Under the pieces are notes generated by a model. It ran no database searches. It had not been told where the DNA came from and was given only the letters and a program-made list of their open reading frames with translations. 64,000 bases of DNA from IMG/VR virus record IMGVR_UViG_3300044959_000237, positions 47,269 through 111,268 of that record; one strand, written 5' to 3'. This DNA comes from a virus. A program made the translations under genes and the position numbers. Position 1 is the first letter of the stretch. Each line of letters begins with the position of its first letter. Of this stretch, positions 17,791 to 26,279 are shown one piece after another.

Positions 17791-18912
17791 ATGAACAACG
17801 AAGAAAATTTCGAAATTGATTGCAACAGAAAAATAAATTCGAAACTTTTGAAACGTTTGAGAAAATATACCAAAGAAAATGTTTTCGAATTGATGAAAAA
17901 GATGAAAACTACCAATCTTGCACAAATTATTTATCATGCAAAAAATCAGGACATGGAAAGAAAAAAGTTCGGATTCTGTCAGGCAGAAGGATGTAACAAC
18001 AAAACGGTTTTTCTTTCTTTGAAAAAAGGATACAGAAAATATTGCAGTCGCGAATGTTTTTTCAAACAACCTCGAAAAATATCGGAAAGAGCAAAGAAAA
18101 GAATGTTGGCGAGAAAAAAACGCAGAGAATATATGAGAGAATATTTCAGAAAAAGAACTTTCAAAAGATATGGTCTCGAATATTTGCCTGAAAATAAAAA
18201 GATTCTCAAGAAAAAAATAATAGAATACAAAGAAAAAAGAAGAAAAGAAGAAATGTTGAAAAAATATGGTGTTCTTTATCCATATCAAATCGAAGAAGTT
18301 TTCAAAAAAGCAGATGAAAAGAGAAAAAGAACATTGAGAATGAAATATGGATATAGTTATACTTTTTCAGTTCCCAGTATAAAAGAAAAAGCAAAAAAGA
18401 CATTTCAAAGAAAATACGGTGCTCCAAATTTTCTGGCATCGGAAAAGAACAAAAAACGTCTCGAAAAATTGAAAAAACAAAATAAAGAAAAAAACAACAA
18501 GATACAAAACAGCAAAGCGGCAAATGACAAAAATACGACAAATGTCGAAAATGTGAACAAAAACAAAAAAATGAAAACAAGTTTCGAAACAATGATAAAG
18601 AGAAAAAAACTTCCACCTCTTATCGAAAAACATATTTTCAACAATGAATGGACAAAATATCTGGTAGACAAGGAATCCAACGTAAAAAGAACCCGACCTT
18701 CAGTGGCTTCGAAATTACAAGATAAAGAATATGTGGATTACTTGATATATCAGGAACTTCTGACACCGGAGGAAATGTGTGAAAAACTTGGAATTGACAA
18801 GATATATTTGAGAAGATGTCTGAAAATGCACGGTTATTCTTTGAAAAAGATAAAATTCATAGTACAGAAAGAAAAAGAAAAATTGGAAGATGAATTTTCG
18901 ACTCAGATTTGA
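17791..18912 (+). CDS. Homing-endonuclease-like DNA-binding protein (no nuclease domain seen)
   Basis: The 373-residue, very basic protein has a zinc ribbon near residues 63-92 (CQAEGCNNK, then KYCSRECF), then repeats built on KYG: RYGLEYLP, KYGVLYPYQIEEVFKKA, MKYGYSYTFSVPSIKEKAKKT and RKYGAPNFL. Such repeats are typical of NUMOD-like DNA-binding regions of phage homing endonucleases. The C-terminus has a helix-turn-helix (LTPEEMCEKLGIDKIYLRR). No GIY-YIG, HNH or EDxHD motif is visible. It may be a homing-type regulator or a nuclease of unknown class. It stands alone on the plus strand. Confidence 0.65.
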   Translation: MNNEENFEIDCNRKINSKLLKRLRKYTKENVFELMKKMKTTNLAQIIYHAKNQDMERKKFGFCQAEGCNNKTVFLSLKKGYRKYCSRECFFKQPRKISERAKKRMLARKKRREYMREYFRKRTFKRYGLEYLPENKKILKKKIIEYKEKRRKEEMLKKYGVLYPYQIEEVFKKADEKRKRTLRMKYGYSYTFSVPSIKEKAKKTFQRKYGAPNFLASEKNKKRLEKLKKQNKEKNNKIQNSKAANDKNTTNVENVNKNKKMKTSFETMIKRKKLPPLIEKHIFNNEWTKYLVDKESNVKRTRPSVASKLQDKEYVDYLIYQELLTPEEMCEKLGIDKIYLRRCLKMHGYSLKKIKFIVQKEKEKLEDEFSTQI

Positions 18913-18969
18913 AAATGAAAAATTCTACAAGTACATTCTATGACAAAATTGACATACAATTCGAATTGT

Positions 18970-19359
18970 TTACAATCTTTTGATTCTGTAAGCATTCTTG
19001 AAATTTTCCATGTTTTGCACATTCAGATGAACAAAATACTGATCGACAAGAAAAACAAAATATTTTTTTGGATAGACATTTCTCAAATGTGACAAGTTTG
19101 TCACTACTATATGATAAGGTTCCTTGATCAAGCTTATCCAAAAAGGAGATTTGTCGGACCAATAATATGGAAGTCCTCTTTCTTCCCGTGTAACTGTTAC
19201 ACGGGGACTGAAAGATTGTCTTTTTACTATGTGAGTCATTTCCAAAATGTAAACATCATTCATTTCCAAAAGAAATGAATGTGTTTCATTGGCTTCCAAT
19301 ATTATGTCTCCTTCCAAAAGTTGAGAAAAATATCTTCTTGGTTGTTCAATTGTAGACAT
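18970..19359 (-). CDS. Hypothetical protein, 129 aa
   Basis: The beta-rich sequence (EGDIILEANETHSFLLEM) has no signal peptide. Residues about 51-58 are encoded by a perfect 9-bp inverted repeat (CCCGTGTAA and TTACACGGG, 19185-19205), a notable in-gene hairpin that could slow translation. It is followed by the plus-strand homing-like gene in a convergent arrangement with no clear terminator. No function is suggested. Confidence 0.6.
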   Translation of the reverse strand: MSTIEQPRRYFSQLLEGDIILEANETHSFLLEMNDVYILEMTHIVKRQSFSPRVTVTREERGLPYYWSDKSPFWISLIKEPYHIVVTNLSHLRNVYPKKYFVFLVDQYFVHLNVQNMENFKNAYRIKRL

Positions 19360-19378
19360 TTTTGTTCGACAAGATCAA

Positions 19379-19642
19379 TCAAAACAGAAGAAACAACACG
19401 AAAATCAGAAAAATCAAGTTTTCGAAGAAAAACAAATGTCCAGCATAGTATGGACATGCTCTGCAAAATTCCACAAAAAGATTTACAAAAGCATGAAGAA
19501 AAAGAATATCATTCCACCCTTTTCTCATTTTACCTTGATCTGTTTTGCTATAAGGATTGTCTGAAAAAGGATGAGTAATACTATACCAGATTCTCTGAAA
19601 ATGAACGTTCATATTTTTCAGACATTCGATTTTATCTGCCAT
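19379..19642 (-). CDS. Small protein with C-terminal membrane segment, 87 aa
   Basis: AAGGAG lies 7 bases before ATG, a strong site. The last 17 residues (FFFENLIFLIFVLFLLF) form an obvious membrane span without a following positive tail, preceded by CRACPYYAG. It could anchor a tail-anchored inner-membrane protein; a holin is possible but only one span is seen. It is 19 bases downstream of the amidoligase gene. Confidence 0.68.
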   Translation of the reverse strand: MADKIECLKNMNVHFQRIWYSITHPFSDNPYSKTDQGKMRKGWNDILFLHAFVNLFVEFCRACPYYAGHLFFFENLIFLIFVLFLLF

Positions 19643-19660
19643 TTCGAATCTCCTTCGATT

Positions 19661-21946
19661 TTATTGATTTTTTGAAATTTCTTCATATACCTTTTTGATA
19701 TCGAGCTTGTACAATTTCAATGCATTTTTTACGACCATGAGCAATTTCAGAGCAAATTTCTTGTCTTTTTTCATTTCTTTGTACAATACGAAAAATCTTT
19801 CAATTTCACTTCTGGAAAGTTTGTCGCCAAAAATTTCTTCTTTTATTTTTTCGTCCAAATCTTCAATTACAATATGATAATTTTCAGTCATTTTTTTTAT
19901 CAAAACACGAGCAAATTCTTTTTCATCATTGGCTTTGATCAAATTTTCCTTGAAAGAGAACATTGTCATGAATATGAATTTCTTGATTTCATTCTGATGT
20001 TTTTCGAATTTTTTGGAAATTTTTCTTATGAAATTCAATATTTCATCCGCTTTCTTGTTAATCAAATCATAATCTGCTATTCTTGTACTGAATTCTCGCT
20101 TTACTGATTTTTCGGTTTCAATTCTTTTCACAACTGCTTTGACCATTTTTTTGATGGCTTCGTCGAATTTTGTATATTCTTTTATCGACGACTCCCATAC
20201 AAGAAATGAAAATTTCAATATATTTCTTATTATTTCTTCTTCTTTTTCCTCGTATTTTCTTCCTCCAAGAACTCGAAATTCTGCATAATTTTCGTTCTTT
20301 TTGACTCTTATGATTTTGTATTTTTCATCCCAGAAATCTTTCATTCGATCTTTGACATTATTCGAAAAATTCTCCCGATCTGTCAGAAATTTTTTCAAGA
20401 AAGAGTAAATTTCCTTACCCAATTCATTCAAATTTTGAGTTTTGTAATAATTCTTCATTTCAAATGACAAAAATTTCATGAATTGTGGTTCCAATTCTTT
20501 GGTGAAAAAGATTCTTTGATCTTTTTCGTCGAAAATATCCAGAAGATAATCCAATGTTCCAAGAGTAAAAAGATAATTCGCATTCAAGCTTTTGAAATAT
20601 GGCGAGGATGGATCTACAGATATGTTGACATGCAAGCCCGAAGTAGAAGTTGTTTCAAAATCGATTGACATATCATTTATGGAAATATTACCCTTCCTTA
20701 TTGTTTCCAACACTTTTTTCAGAACTTCAACTGCTTGTGAAAAAGGTAAAGGCGGAGTTATAAGTTCAAGAGGCAGAGGAAATTTTTCTCTGTGAAATTC
20801 ATATTCCAATAATTCCAGATTTTCGTTATTATCAGTATCCAATACCGACGCATCATATTTGATTTGCAGATTGTCGACTTTTGTCGAATTAGTGAAGTAT
20901 TTCAAAATATCTTTGGAAACACCTTGTGAAGAATTATTTGCATAATTTCGTTCATACACGAATATCATTTGTTCCAACATGGAATTTTCGTCGAATGTAT
21001 ATTCTTCGAATTGGGAAAAACCTTCATGATCATTGTCTTCATCATATTCTTCTTCATTGTTTCCATCGTAATTTTTCTGGTTTCCTTCATTATCCTGTTT
21101 GTATTTCCAAGGAAAAGATTCTATCATTTCTTCTTTCGACAATATTTTTTCCATTGGAACAATTGCCAGAAATTCAAATTCGAAACCAATCATAATCGAA
21201 TTCAAATCCATATTTCGAATATCTTTTTTCTGAATATCGATTCTTTCATTCAAATCAATTCTATGATCGATGTTTTCCAAAGAAAGTTGTCTGCTTATTC
21301 TTTTATTCAGAAGATCGATCAATTTTTCCATGATTCCTGTATTTCTGAGTAATTTGAATATGATATTTTCGGAAGAAAATTCGCCTCCTTTTTCAAGTCC
21401 GCTTTTTCTGAATTTTCTTATTTTTTCCAACACTTTCTTTATAAATCTGTAATCTTCGTTTTGTTCGACTACCCGGTTTATCAAAAACAATATCTTTTGA
21501 AATTTTTTTCGAATTTCATCGACATTTATGTTTGGTTTTATATTTTTTGGTTCGATTATCCATTTGTTTTTCAATACCGAAAAAACACCAGAAGAAAAAT
21601 GAGATTCGTCCATCAATTGAAAATATACTTCTACTTCCAGTCCTTTGATTTTTATATCGTAGAGATTGTTCAATATTTTCTTTTCACAAGCCAGATATTT
21701 TTTATATAAATTTTTATTGTTTTCATCGATATTCAAAATAATATGCAAATCGATATCACTGTAATCAGTGTAATTGAAATTTGCATTACTACCCGTAATG
21801 ACAATATCTTTGACGTATTTTCTTGGTATTTCAGCTGATTTTATAAAAAAATCGGCAATTTTCAGAAGAGATTTCCTGATTTTCGGCTTCAATTCAAAAT
21901 CATTCCAAAGAACGGGATTCAATTTTTTGTGATATTCTATTTTCAT
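19661..21946 (-). CDS. Nucleotidyltransferase-amidoligase fusion protein, 761 aa
   Basis: Residues about 45-75 carry a minimal nucleotidyltransferase motif (GSNANFNY, then SDIDLHIIL), with a third acidic position possibly in VEVYFQL. Residues from about 255 carry IGFEFEF and later TSGLHVNISV, the paired glutamate and histidine motifs of the putative amidoligase superfamily (PF12224), which couples an amine to a carboxylate via ATP. An acidic linker (residues about 285-315) separates them. A helical C-domain follows. The downstream gene is a paralogue of the second half. AAGG lies 9 bases before ATG. Substrates are unknown; the fusion is unusual. Confidence 0.75.
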   Translation of the reverse strand: MKIEYHKKLNPVLWNDFELKPKIRKSLLKIADFFIKSAEIPRKYVKDIVITGSNANFNYTDYSDIDLHIILNIDENNKNLYKKYLACEKKILNNLYDIKIKGLEVEVYFQLMDESHFSSGVFSVLKNKWIIEPKNIKPNINVDEIRKKFQKILFLINRVVEQNEDYRFIKKVLEKIRKFRKSGLEKGGEFSSENIIFKLLRNTGIMEKLIDLLNKRISRQLSLENIDHRIDLNERIDIQKKDIRNMDLNSIMIGFEFEFLAIVPMEKILSKEEMIESFPWKYKQDNEGNQKNYDGNNEEEYDEDNDHEGFSQFEEYTFDENSMLEQMIFVYERNYANNSSQGVSKDILKYFTNSTKVDNLQIKYDASVLDTDNNENLELLEYEFHREKFPLPLELITPPLPFSQAVEVLKKVLETIRKGNISINDMSIDFETTSTSGLHVNISVDPSSPYFKSLNANYLFTLGTLDYLLDIFDEKDQRIFFTKELEPQFMKFLSFEMKNYYKTQNLNELGKEIYSFLKKFLTDRENFSNNVKDRMKDFWDEKYKIIRVKKNENYAEFRVLGGRKYEEKEEEIIRNILKFSFLVWESSIKEYTKFDEAIKKMVKAVVKRIETEKSVKREFSTRIADYDLINKKADEILNFIRKISKKFEKHQNEIKKFIFMTMFSFKENLIKANDEKEFARVLIKKMTENYHIVIEDLDEKIKEEIFGDKLSRSEIERFFVLYKEMKKDKKFALKLLMVVKNALKLYKLDIKKVYEEISKNQ
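20183..20436 (-). repeat. 254-bp block identical to 22541-22794 (copy A)
   Basis: Lies inside the fusion gene and is base-for-base the same as copy B on my comparison, while flanking sequence has diverged clearly. It encodes the region ending in FLVWESSI. A recent gene conversion or recombination explains it. Confidence 0.9.
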
Positions 21947-21972
21947 TGTGAAAAACCTTCGATTTTTTATTT

Positions 21973-21981
21973 CTATTTATT
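21973..21981 (-). promoter_or_regulatory. Late promoter motif AATAAATAG
   Basis: About 27 bases upstream of the nucleotidyltransferase-amidoligase gene. Confidence 0.55.
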
Positions 21982-22009
21982 TTCCGGTGACAATTTTCAT
22001 AATATGATG

Positions 22010-23410
22010 TTATGAAAATTGAAAGTGTTTCGAAACTTCTTCGTATATTTTCCTGATATCGAGATTGTACAAATTCAATGCATTTCTTGCAATCAAAAAC
22101 ATTTTCAGAGCAAATTTTCTGTCTTTTTTCATTTCATTGTACAAATTGATGAAATTTCCAATTTTGTTTTTAGGTTGATCAATACCAAAAATTTCTTTTC
22201 TTATTTTTTCGTTCAATTCTTTCAATGAAATGATAAACGGACTGGTTATTTCTTTGATCAAAGAAGAGACAAATTGACTTTCATTTTTACTTTTGATCAA
22301 ATTGTGTTTGAATACAAACATTACCATGAATATGAATTGTTCGATTTCATTTCGATTTTTTTCGAATTTTCTGGAAATGTTATCGATAAAATTCAAAATT
22401 TCATTTGCTTTTTTATTGATTGATTCGTCTTCCAAGATTTCCAAATTCAACTTCTGTTTTTCTACTTTATCGACTTCAATGTATTTTGTAATTTCTTTCA
22501 TCATTTTTCTGATGATATCGTCCATTTTTGTATATCTGTCTATCGACGACTCCCATACAAGAAATGAAAATTTCAATATATTTCTTATTATTTCTTCTTC
22601 TTTTTCCTCGTATTTTCTTCCTCCAAGAACTCGAAATTCTGCATAATTTTCGTTCTTTTTGACTCTTATGATTTTGTATTTTTCATCCCAGAAATCTTTC
22701 ATTCGATCTTTGACATTATTCGAAAAATTCTCCCGATCTGTCAGAAATTTTTTCAAGAAAGAGTAAATTTCCTTACCCAATTCATTCAAATTTTCGTTTT
22801 TGTAATAATCTTTTATTTCAGAGGCCAAAAACTTCATGAACTCGGGGTTCAATTCCTTCGTGAAAATTCTTCTTCGATTTTCTTCGTCGAAAATATCCAG
22901 AAGATAATCCAATGTTCCAAGAGTAAAAAGATAATTTGCATTCAAGCTTTTGAAATATGATGAGGATGAATCTACCGATATGTTGATATGCAAGCCCGAA
23001 GTAGGAGTTGTTTCCAAATTGATTGACATGTCATCTGTTGTAATGCTACCTTTTCTTATTGTTTCCAACACTTTTTTCATAACTTCAATGGCTTGTGAAA
23101 AAGGCAAAGGCGAAGTTACAAGTTCCAATGGAAGAAGAATTTGTTTATCATCGATTTTTTGTTCCGATAGACCTATATATTCGAGAATATCAGAAGTGAT
23201 ACTCAGAACTGATTGATCGAATTTGAGTTCAATATGTTCAACTTTTGTCAAATTAATCAAATACTTCAAAATTGTCTTTATTGCTTTTGATTTGGTTGAT
23301 ATTTTTTCTTTCATTACAACAGTTGCCAAAAATTCGAATTCGAAACCAATTGAAACTGAATTAAAATTCATATTTCGAATATCTTTTTTTCCGAATATCG
23401 ATTCTTTCAT
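22010..23410 (-). CDS. Second amidoligase copy, lacking the nucleotidyltransferase domain, 466 aa
   Basis: Paralogue of the C-terminal two-thirds of the preceding gene: IGFEFEF, TSGLHINISV and the helical C-domain. It starts at a point matching the linker of copy A. Upstream, residues like LNERIDI continue in another frame, and an A7 run replaces A6 in copy A, so the N-terminal part looks frame-shifted away. The ATG has no ribosome site. It may be expressed by slippage on the A7 run from the 29-codon ORF region or may be decaying. The 254-bp block shared with copy A shows sequence exchange. Confidence 0.7.
   Translation of the reverse strand: MKESIFGKKDIRNMNFNSVSIGFEFEFLATVVMKEKISTKSKAIKTILKYLINLTKVEHIELKFDQSVLSITSDILEYIGLSEQKIDDKQILLPLELVTSPLPFSQAIEVMKKVLETIRKGSITTDDMSINLETTPTSGLHINISVDSSSSYFKSLNANYLFTLGTLDYLLDIFDEENRRRIFTKELNPEFMKFLASEIKDYYKNENLNELGKEIYSFLKKFLTDRENFSNNVKDRMKDFWDEKYKIIRVKKNENYAEFRVLGGRKYEEKEEEIIRNILKFSFLVWESSIDRYTKMDDIIRKMMKEITKYIEVDKVEKQKLNLEILEDESINKKANEILNFIDNISRKFEKNRNEIEQFIFMVMFVFKHNLIKSKNESQFVSSLIKEITSPFIISLKELNEKIRKEIFGIDQPKNKIGNFINLYNEMKKDRKFALKMFLIARNALNLYNLDIRKIYEEVSKHFQFS
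22541..22794 (-). repeat. 254-bp block identical to 20183-20436 (copy B)
   Basis: Partner of the block in the fusion gene; distance between copies is 2,358 bp. Direct orientation makes it a site for homologous deletion between the paralogues. Confidence 0.9.
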
Positions 23411-23431
23411 TCAAAAAATCGAATGATTTTT

Positions 23432-23521
23432 TCAATTGCAATGATTTTTTTCGGTTTTTGTTTTCGATTCAGAATCAGAAAAAACGGAACTCGATTCTTC
23501 ATTGTATTGTAATTTTCCCAT
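23432..23521 (-). CDS. Tiny ORF upstream of the second amidoligase, 29 aa
   Basis: AAAAGGA lies 9 bases before ATG and a late-type promoter just upstream. It reads MGKLQYNEESSSVFSDSE and ends in TGA, in the same frame as the amidoligase start (23410) but separated by stops. It is probably the remnant leader of a once longer gene. Confidence 0.4.
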   Translation of the reverse strand: MGKLQYNEESSSVFSDSESKTKTEKNHCN

Positions 23522-23543
23522 GAAATGAAATCCTTTTACTTTT

Positions 23544-23551
23544 TATTTATT
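23544..23551 (-). promoter_or_regulatory. Late promoter motif AATAAATA
   Basis: Reads CAATAAATAAA on the minus strand, 23 bases before the 29-codon ORF and 134 bases before the amidoligase copy. Confidence 0.5.
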
Positions 23552-23614
23552 GACAGTAAATTTCATATTCGTTTGCAAATTTGCAAAAATATGACAAGTC
23601 GAAAAAAAAAGAAT

Positions 23615-24439
23615 TCAAGATTTCGGTATCGTAATGTATTTTACACCATTCATGGCAACTCGATTTTTGCCGGAAATTTTCGTAATAATCAAATTATCAT
23701 CCAGAAATGGCTCTAAACAAACAAAAATTATGAATTCTTCGGTGAATCTCAAAAGTTCGTAATTCAATAGTGGTAAATCGTTGATCAACGATGTTGGTGT
23801 TTCGTTGTTTCTACACCATCTTGGATGAGTTACTTTGAATTTTTCATTCTTTTCTTCTATGAAAGGTTGAAAAATTTTCAGAATTCCACTTTTTCCATTA
23901 GGATGTTCGGAAGCATTTCTTCTCATTATTATTTCTGAAAATGTATCTTCATGTTTTTGTATCAAATCATAACGAAAATCACTTTTACCAAATTTTTTGT
24001 ACATCCATTTTCTTATTGGAGATATACCATCTTTTGCTTTGGAAAAAGCACTTCCATCAGTAAAATTTTCATTCCAGACAGAATTGAAACAATACAATAA
24101 AAGATCACGTAAAATATTTTTGAAAGTATACAAATAAAGATTGACATCTTTACGAAGACCCAGAATGCTGGGAAAATAATTGCTCTTGTTGTTCATCCAG
24201 ATATTCAGGGAAGAAAAATATTCATCATTGATTTTTTCTTGTATATCCCAGAGAACTTCGAAATTCATCAATCCTTCGAGAAAACAGAAAGTCAGAATAC
24301 TGTTCTTGCTTTCCTTGTCGATTTTGTTGCAATTATTCAGAATGTTCAAATTCTGAACGGCAATTCTCGAAAATACAGGATGATTGACAGTCAATTTTGT
24401 GTATTTTTGATCAAGATTGATTGTTTCGAACAAATTCAT
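23615..24439 (-). CDS. HEPN-motif protein, candidate ribonuclease, 274 aa
   Basis: The all-helical protein contains RRNASEHP near residues 173-180, fitting the R-[N]-x3-H (Rx4-6H) active-site motif of HEPN ribonucleases. A second helical region lies before it (ILRDLLLYCFNSVW). It overlaps the start of the TilS-like gene by 29 bases, so the two are in one transcript. Many HEPN proteins cut tRNA anticodon loops, and TilS modifies a tRNA anticodon, which makes the pairing suggestive. The assignment rests on one motif. Confidence 0.55.
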   Translation of the reverse strand: MNLFETINLDQKYTKLTVNHPVFSRIAVQNLNILNNCNKIDKESKNSILTFCFLEGLMNFEVLWDIQEKINDEYFSSLNIWMNNKSNYFPSILGLRKDVNLYLYTFKNILRDLLLYCFNSVWNENFTDGSAFSKAKDGISPIRKWMYKKFGKSDFRYDLIQKHEDTFSEIIMRRNASEHPNGKSGILKIFQPFIEEKNEKFKVTHPRWCRNNETPTSLINDLPLLNYELLRFTEEFIIFVCLEPFLDDNLIITKISGKNRVAMNGVKYITIPKS

Positions 24440-25319
24440 CGAAACTGAACTTTCCTCTTCTATTGTAAATTCTGTCGATAAAAATCATATCTTTTTTCGC
24501 GATTCTGTAATTTCTTTTTTTACACAGAAAAACAACCATGTTTTTGAATCGAATCGAACTGATACCATTGTCAATCAATTCTTTTGTTTCGATAATATTG
24601 TCTTCTTTGAAATATTTAATCAAATCCTCCTTTGCAAGTTCTTCGGCCAGCTCATTGAGTTCATCGATACTTTTCAAAGCATGAACAATTTTCTTGTTGA
24701 AACAAGGAAATCTGGTGTTTGCCTTTTTGATGAAAAATCTGAACCAATTTCTATCATATTTTTCAATGTCGTAATTGCTCGGATCTTCAATATAAGACAA
24801 ATTGTTTTCCTTACAATAGGAAAGAATCTGTTCTTTCGTTGCTTTCAGAACAGGATGATAAATTTCGAGAATTTTTCCATTATCGGTTTCGATCACACTT
24901 TTGTTTTTGATTTTGTAATTTTCTGGTTTTCTGGATCTCAACAAAGAAATGAAAAAGTTCTCTACATTGTCATTCATATGATGAGCAAGAACAATATGAT
25001 CGGAAATCGATGCAAAAAAGTTCATTCGAAATTTTCTTGCCTCGAATTCCAAATTTTTGGAAATTTTTCTGTCAATTCGACATGAAATGAAATTCACTTG
25101 AAAAGATTCCGCATATTTTTTACAAATTTGTTCCCATTCATTGGATCGGGAATTGATTCCATGATTTACATGAACTGCAACCAAATTATTCAAATGAAGT
25201 TTGAATTTCATGAAATGAAGCAGACAGACACTATCGCTTCCTCCAGAAAAACCAACATGAATTTTTTCTTTCTTTTTCAATTCTCTCAAAACTTCGGTGT
25301 CGAACAATTTCCTACGCAT
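24411..25319 (-). CDS. tilS: TilS-like tRNA(Ile)-lysidine synthetase
   Basis: The 302-residue protein has the PP-loop SGGSDSVCLLH at residues 25-35, then HVNHG, AHHMNDNVENFF and DPSNYDIEKYDRNWFR, all standard for TilS. TilS ligates lysine to C34 of tRNA-Ile2 so that it reads AUA. The C-terminal domain of the longer E. coli enzyme is absent. The start codon sits in the 3' arm of a perfect hairpin while the ribosome site GGGAGAAGGA is in the loop. Rare in phages; no phage tRNA-Ile is present in the window. Confidence 0.88.
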   Translation of the reverse strand: MRRKLFDTEVLRELKKKEKIHVGFSGGSDSVCLLHFMKFKLHLNNLVAVHVNHGINSRSNEWEQICKKYAESFQVNFISCRIDRKISKNLEFEARKFRMNFFASISDHIVLAHHMNDNVENFFISLLRSRKPENYKIKNKSVIETDNGKILEIYHPVLKATKEQILSYCKENNLSYIEDPSNYDIEKYDRNWFRFFIKKANTRFPCFNKKIVHALKSIDELNELAEELAKEDLIKYFKEDNIIETKELIDNGISSIRFKNMVVFLCKKRNYRIAKKDMIFIDRIYNRRGKFSFDEFVRNNQS

Positions 25320-25358
25320 ACTATCTATCCTTCTCCCGGAAAAAGATAGTATGCGTAG
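25312..25358 (-). promoter_or_regulatory. Start-codon hairpin of the tilS-like gene
   Basis: In the mRNA, CTACGCATACTATCT and AGATAGTATGCGTAG pair perfectly over 15 bp around a 17-base loop. The loop carries GGGAGAAGGA (ribosome site) and the second arm carries the ATG (25319-25317). The structure should block initiation unless melted or bound by a protein. Directly read from sequence. Confidence 0.85.
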
Positions 25359-25412
25359 TATGAAAATTTGTCAAGCGTTGTCACAATGTTTTTCTACTTT
25401 TCGAATTTTTTT

Positions 25413-26279
25413 TCAGATTCGAAGATTTATTGGCATTCGAAAATTCACTTCTTCGCTGTTTTTTCCTTCTTTTTCGAACCATTCGTTCGCTATTTCGACA
25501 AATTTGTTCAGGCACAAACAATCCCACAAATATGGATATTGTTCCCTGTTTCTGTATTTTTCATCGATCATGGAAAATATAGGTCCAAGTCCCAAAGTAT
25601 AATGATATGCAATTGGATGTATTCTGTTTTCATCATGTTCGTCGACAACTACCGGAGCATTTGTTTCCTTGTGATATCGAACCAGATCATCGTAATCATA
25701 ACCATTTTCCTTGTCCAACCAATTGAATGTAAGTGGCAATTCACCAATTTCACTATCATCCAACCACGAAAATCGATGGAACCACGCTCCATTTCTATCA
25801 GGATTGTTCATGGTTGTCGGATTCAAGATTCTCAAAGATGGATGAGAATTGTTGTAAAGTATGCACGAAGACCAGTTTTTTCTGGGATAGATATGTTGTT
25901 TCTGACCATCCATTTTCATTTCCAATGGTCGGGGTGTATAATCATGTTTGCAGACCATGACTGCTTTTGTCGAATCGGCATAATCCATGATTTTGGTTAC
26001 ATCATCCATGAAAAGAAAATCGCAATCTACAAAAAGAGACCATCCTTCGTAATTCGACAAATAAGGAACCCAAAATCTGGTAAAAGTGAATTCGGTAGAA
26101 CCCTGAGTATCTATCGGTCTTCGATAAATTCCCAATTCTCGCATTTCCTTTTGTTTCAACGGATAAACTTCGACGTTGTCGAATTTGTTTTTTCTCAAAA
26201 TGGAATATTTTGCTACTTCATAAGCTAAAGATTCTCTTCGATCATACCCTATGTATACTGTGAGTTTTTTGTTTTTCAT
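25413..26279 (-). CDS. Glycosyltransferase (GT-A fold, DxD type)
   Basis: Start at MKNKKLTVYIGYD, with AAGGAG 6 bases upstream. The 288-residue protein has IGYDRRES at its N-terminus, a donor-binding FVDCDFLF (the DxD metal motif) near residue 88, and conserved-looking His/Trp clusters (AYHYTLGLGP near residue 239). Such enzymes use a nucleotide sugar to glycosylate DNA, proteins or lipopolysaccharide. Related proteins occur in marine T4-like phages. The target is unknown. Confidence 0.8.
   Translation of the reverse strand: MKNKKLTVYIGYDRRESLAYEVAKYSILRKNKFDNVEVYPLKQKEMRELGIYRRPIDTQGSTEFTFTRFWVPYLSNYEGWSLFVDCDFLFMDDVTKIMDYADSTKAVMVCKHDYTPRPLEMKMDGQKQHIYPRKNWSSCILYNNSHPSLRILNPTTMNNPDRNGAWFHRFSWLDDSEIGELPLTFNWLDKENGYDYDDLVRYHKETNAPVVVDEHDENRIHPIAYHYTLGLGPIFSMIDEKYRNREQYPYLWDCLCLNKFVEIANEWFEKEGKNSEEVNFRMPINLRI

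Noticed and set aside
18956-18969. Palindrome ACAATTCGAATTGT between convergent genes as terminator
   Set aside because: No loop space for a hairpin and no T run on either side; it is likely another TTCGAA-centred word.
19379-19642. Calling the small membrane protein a holin
   Set aside because: Only one membrane segment at the extreme C-terminus and distance from the lysozyme gene give no support beyond size.
25368-26228. Plus-strand frame of about 285 codons
   Set aside because: Antisense shadow of the glycosyltransferase.
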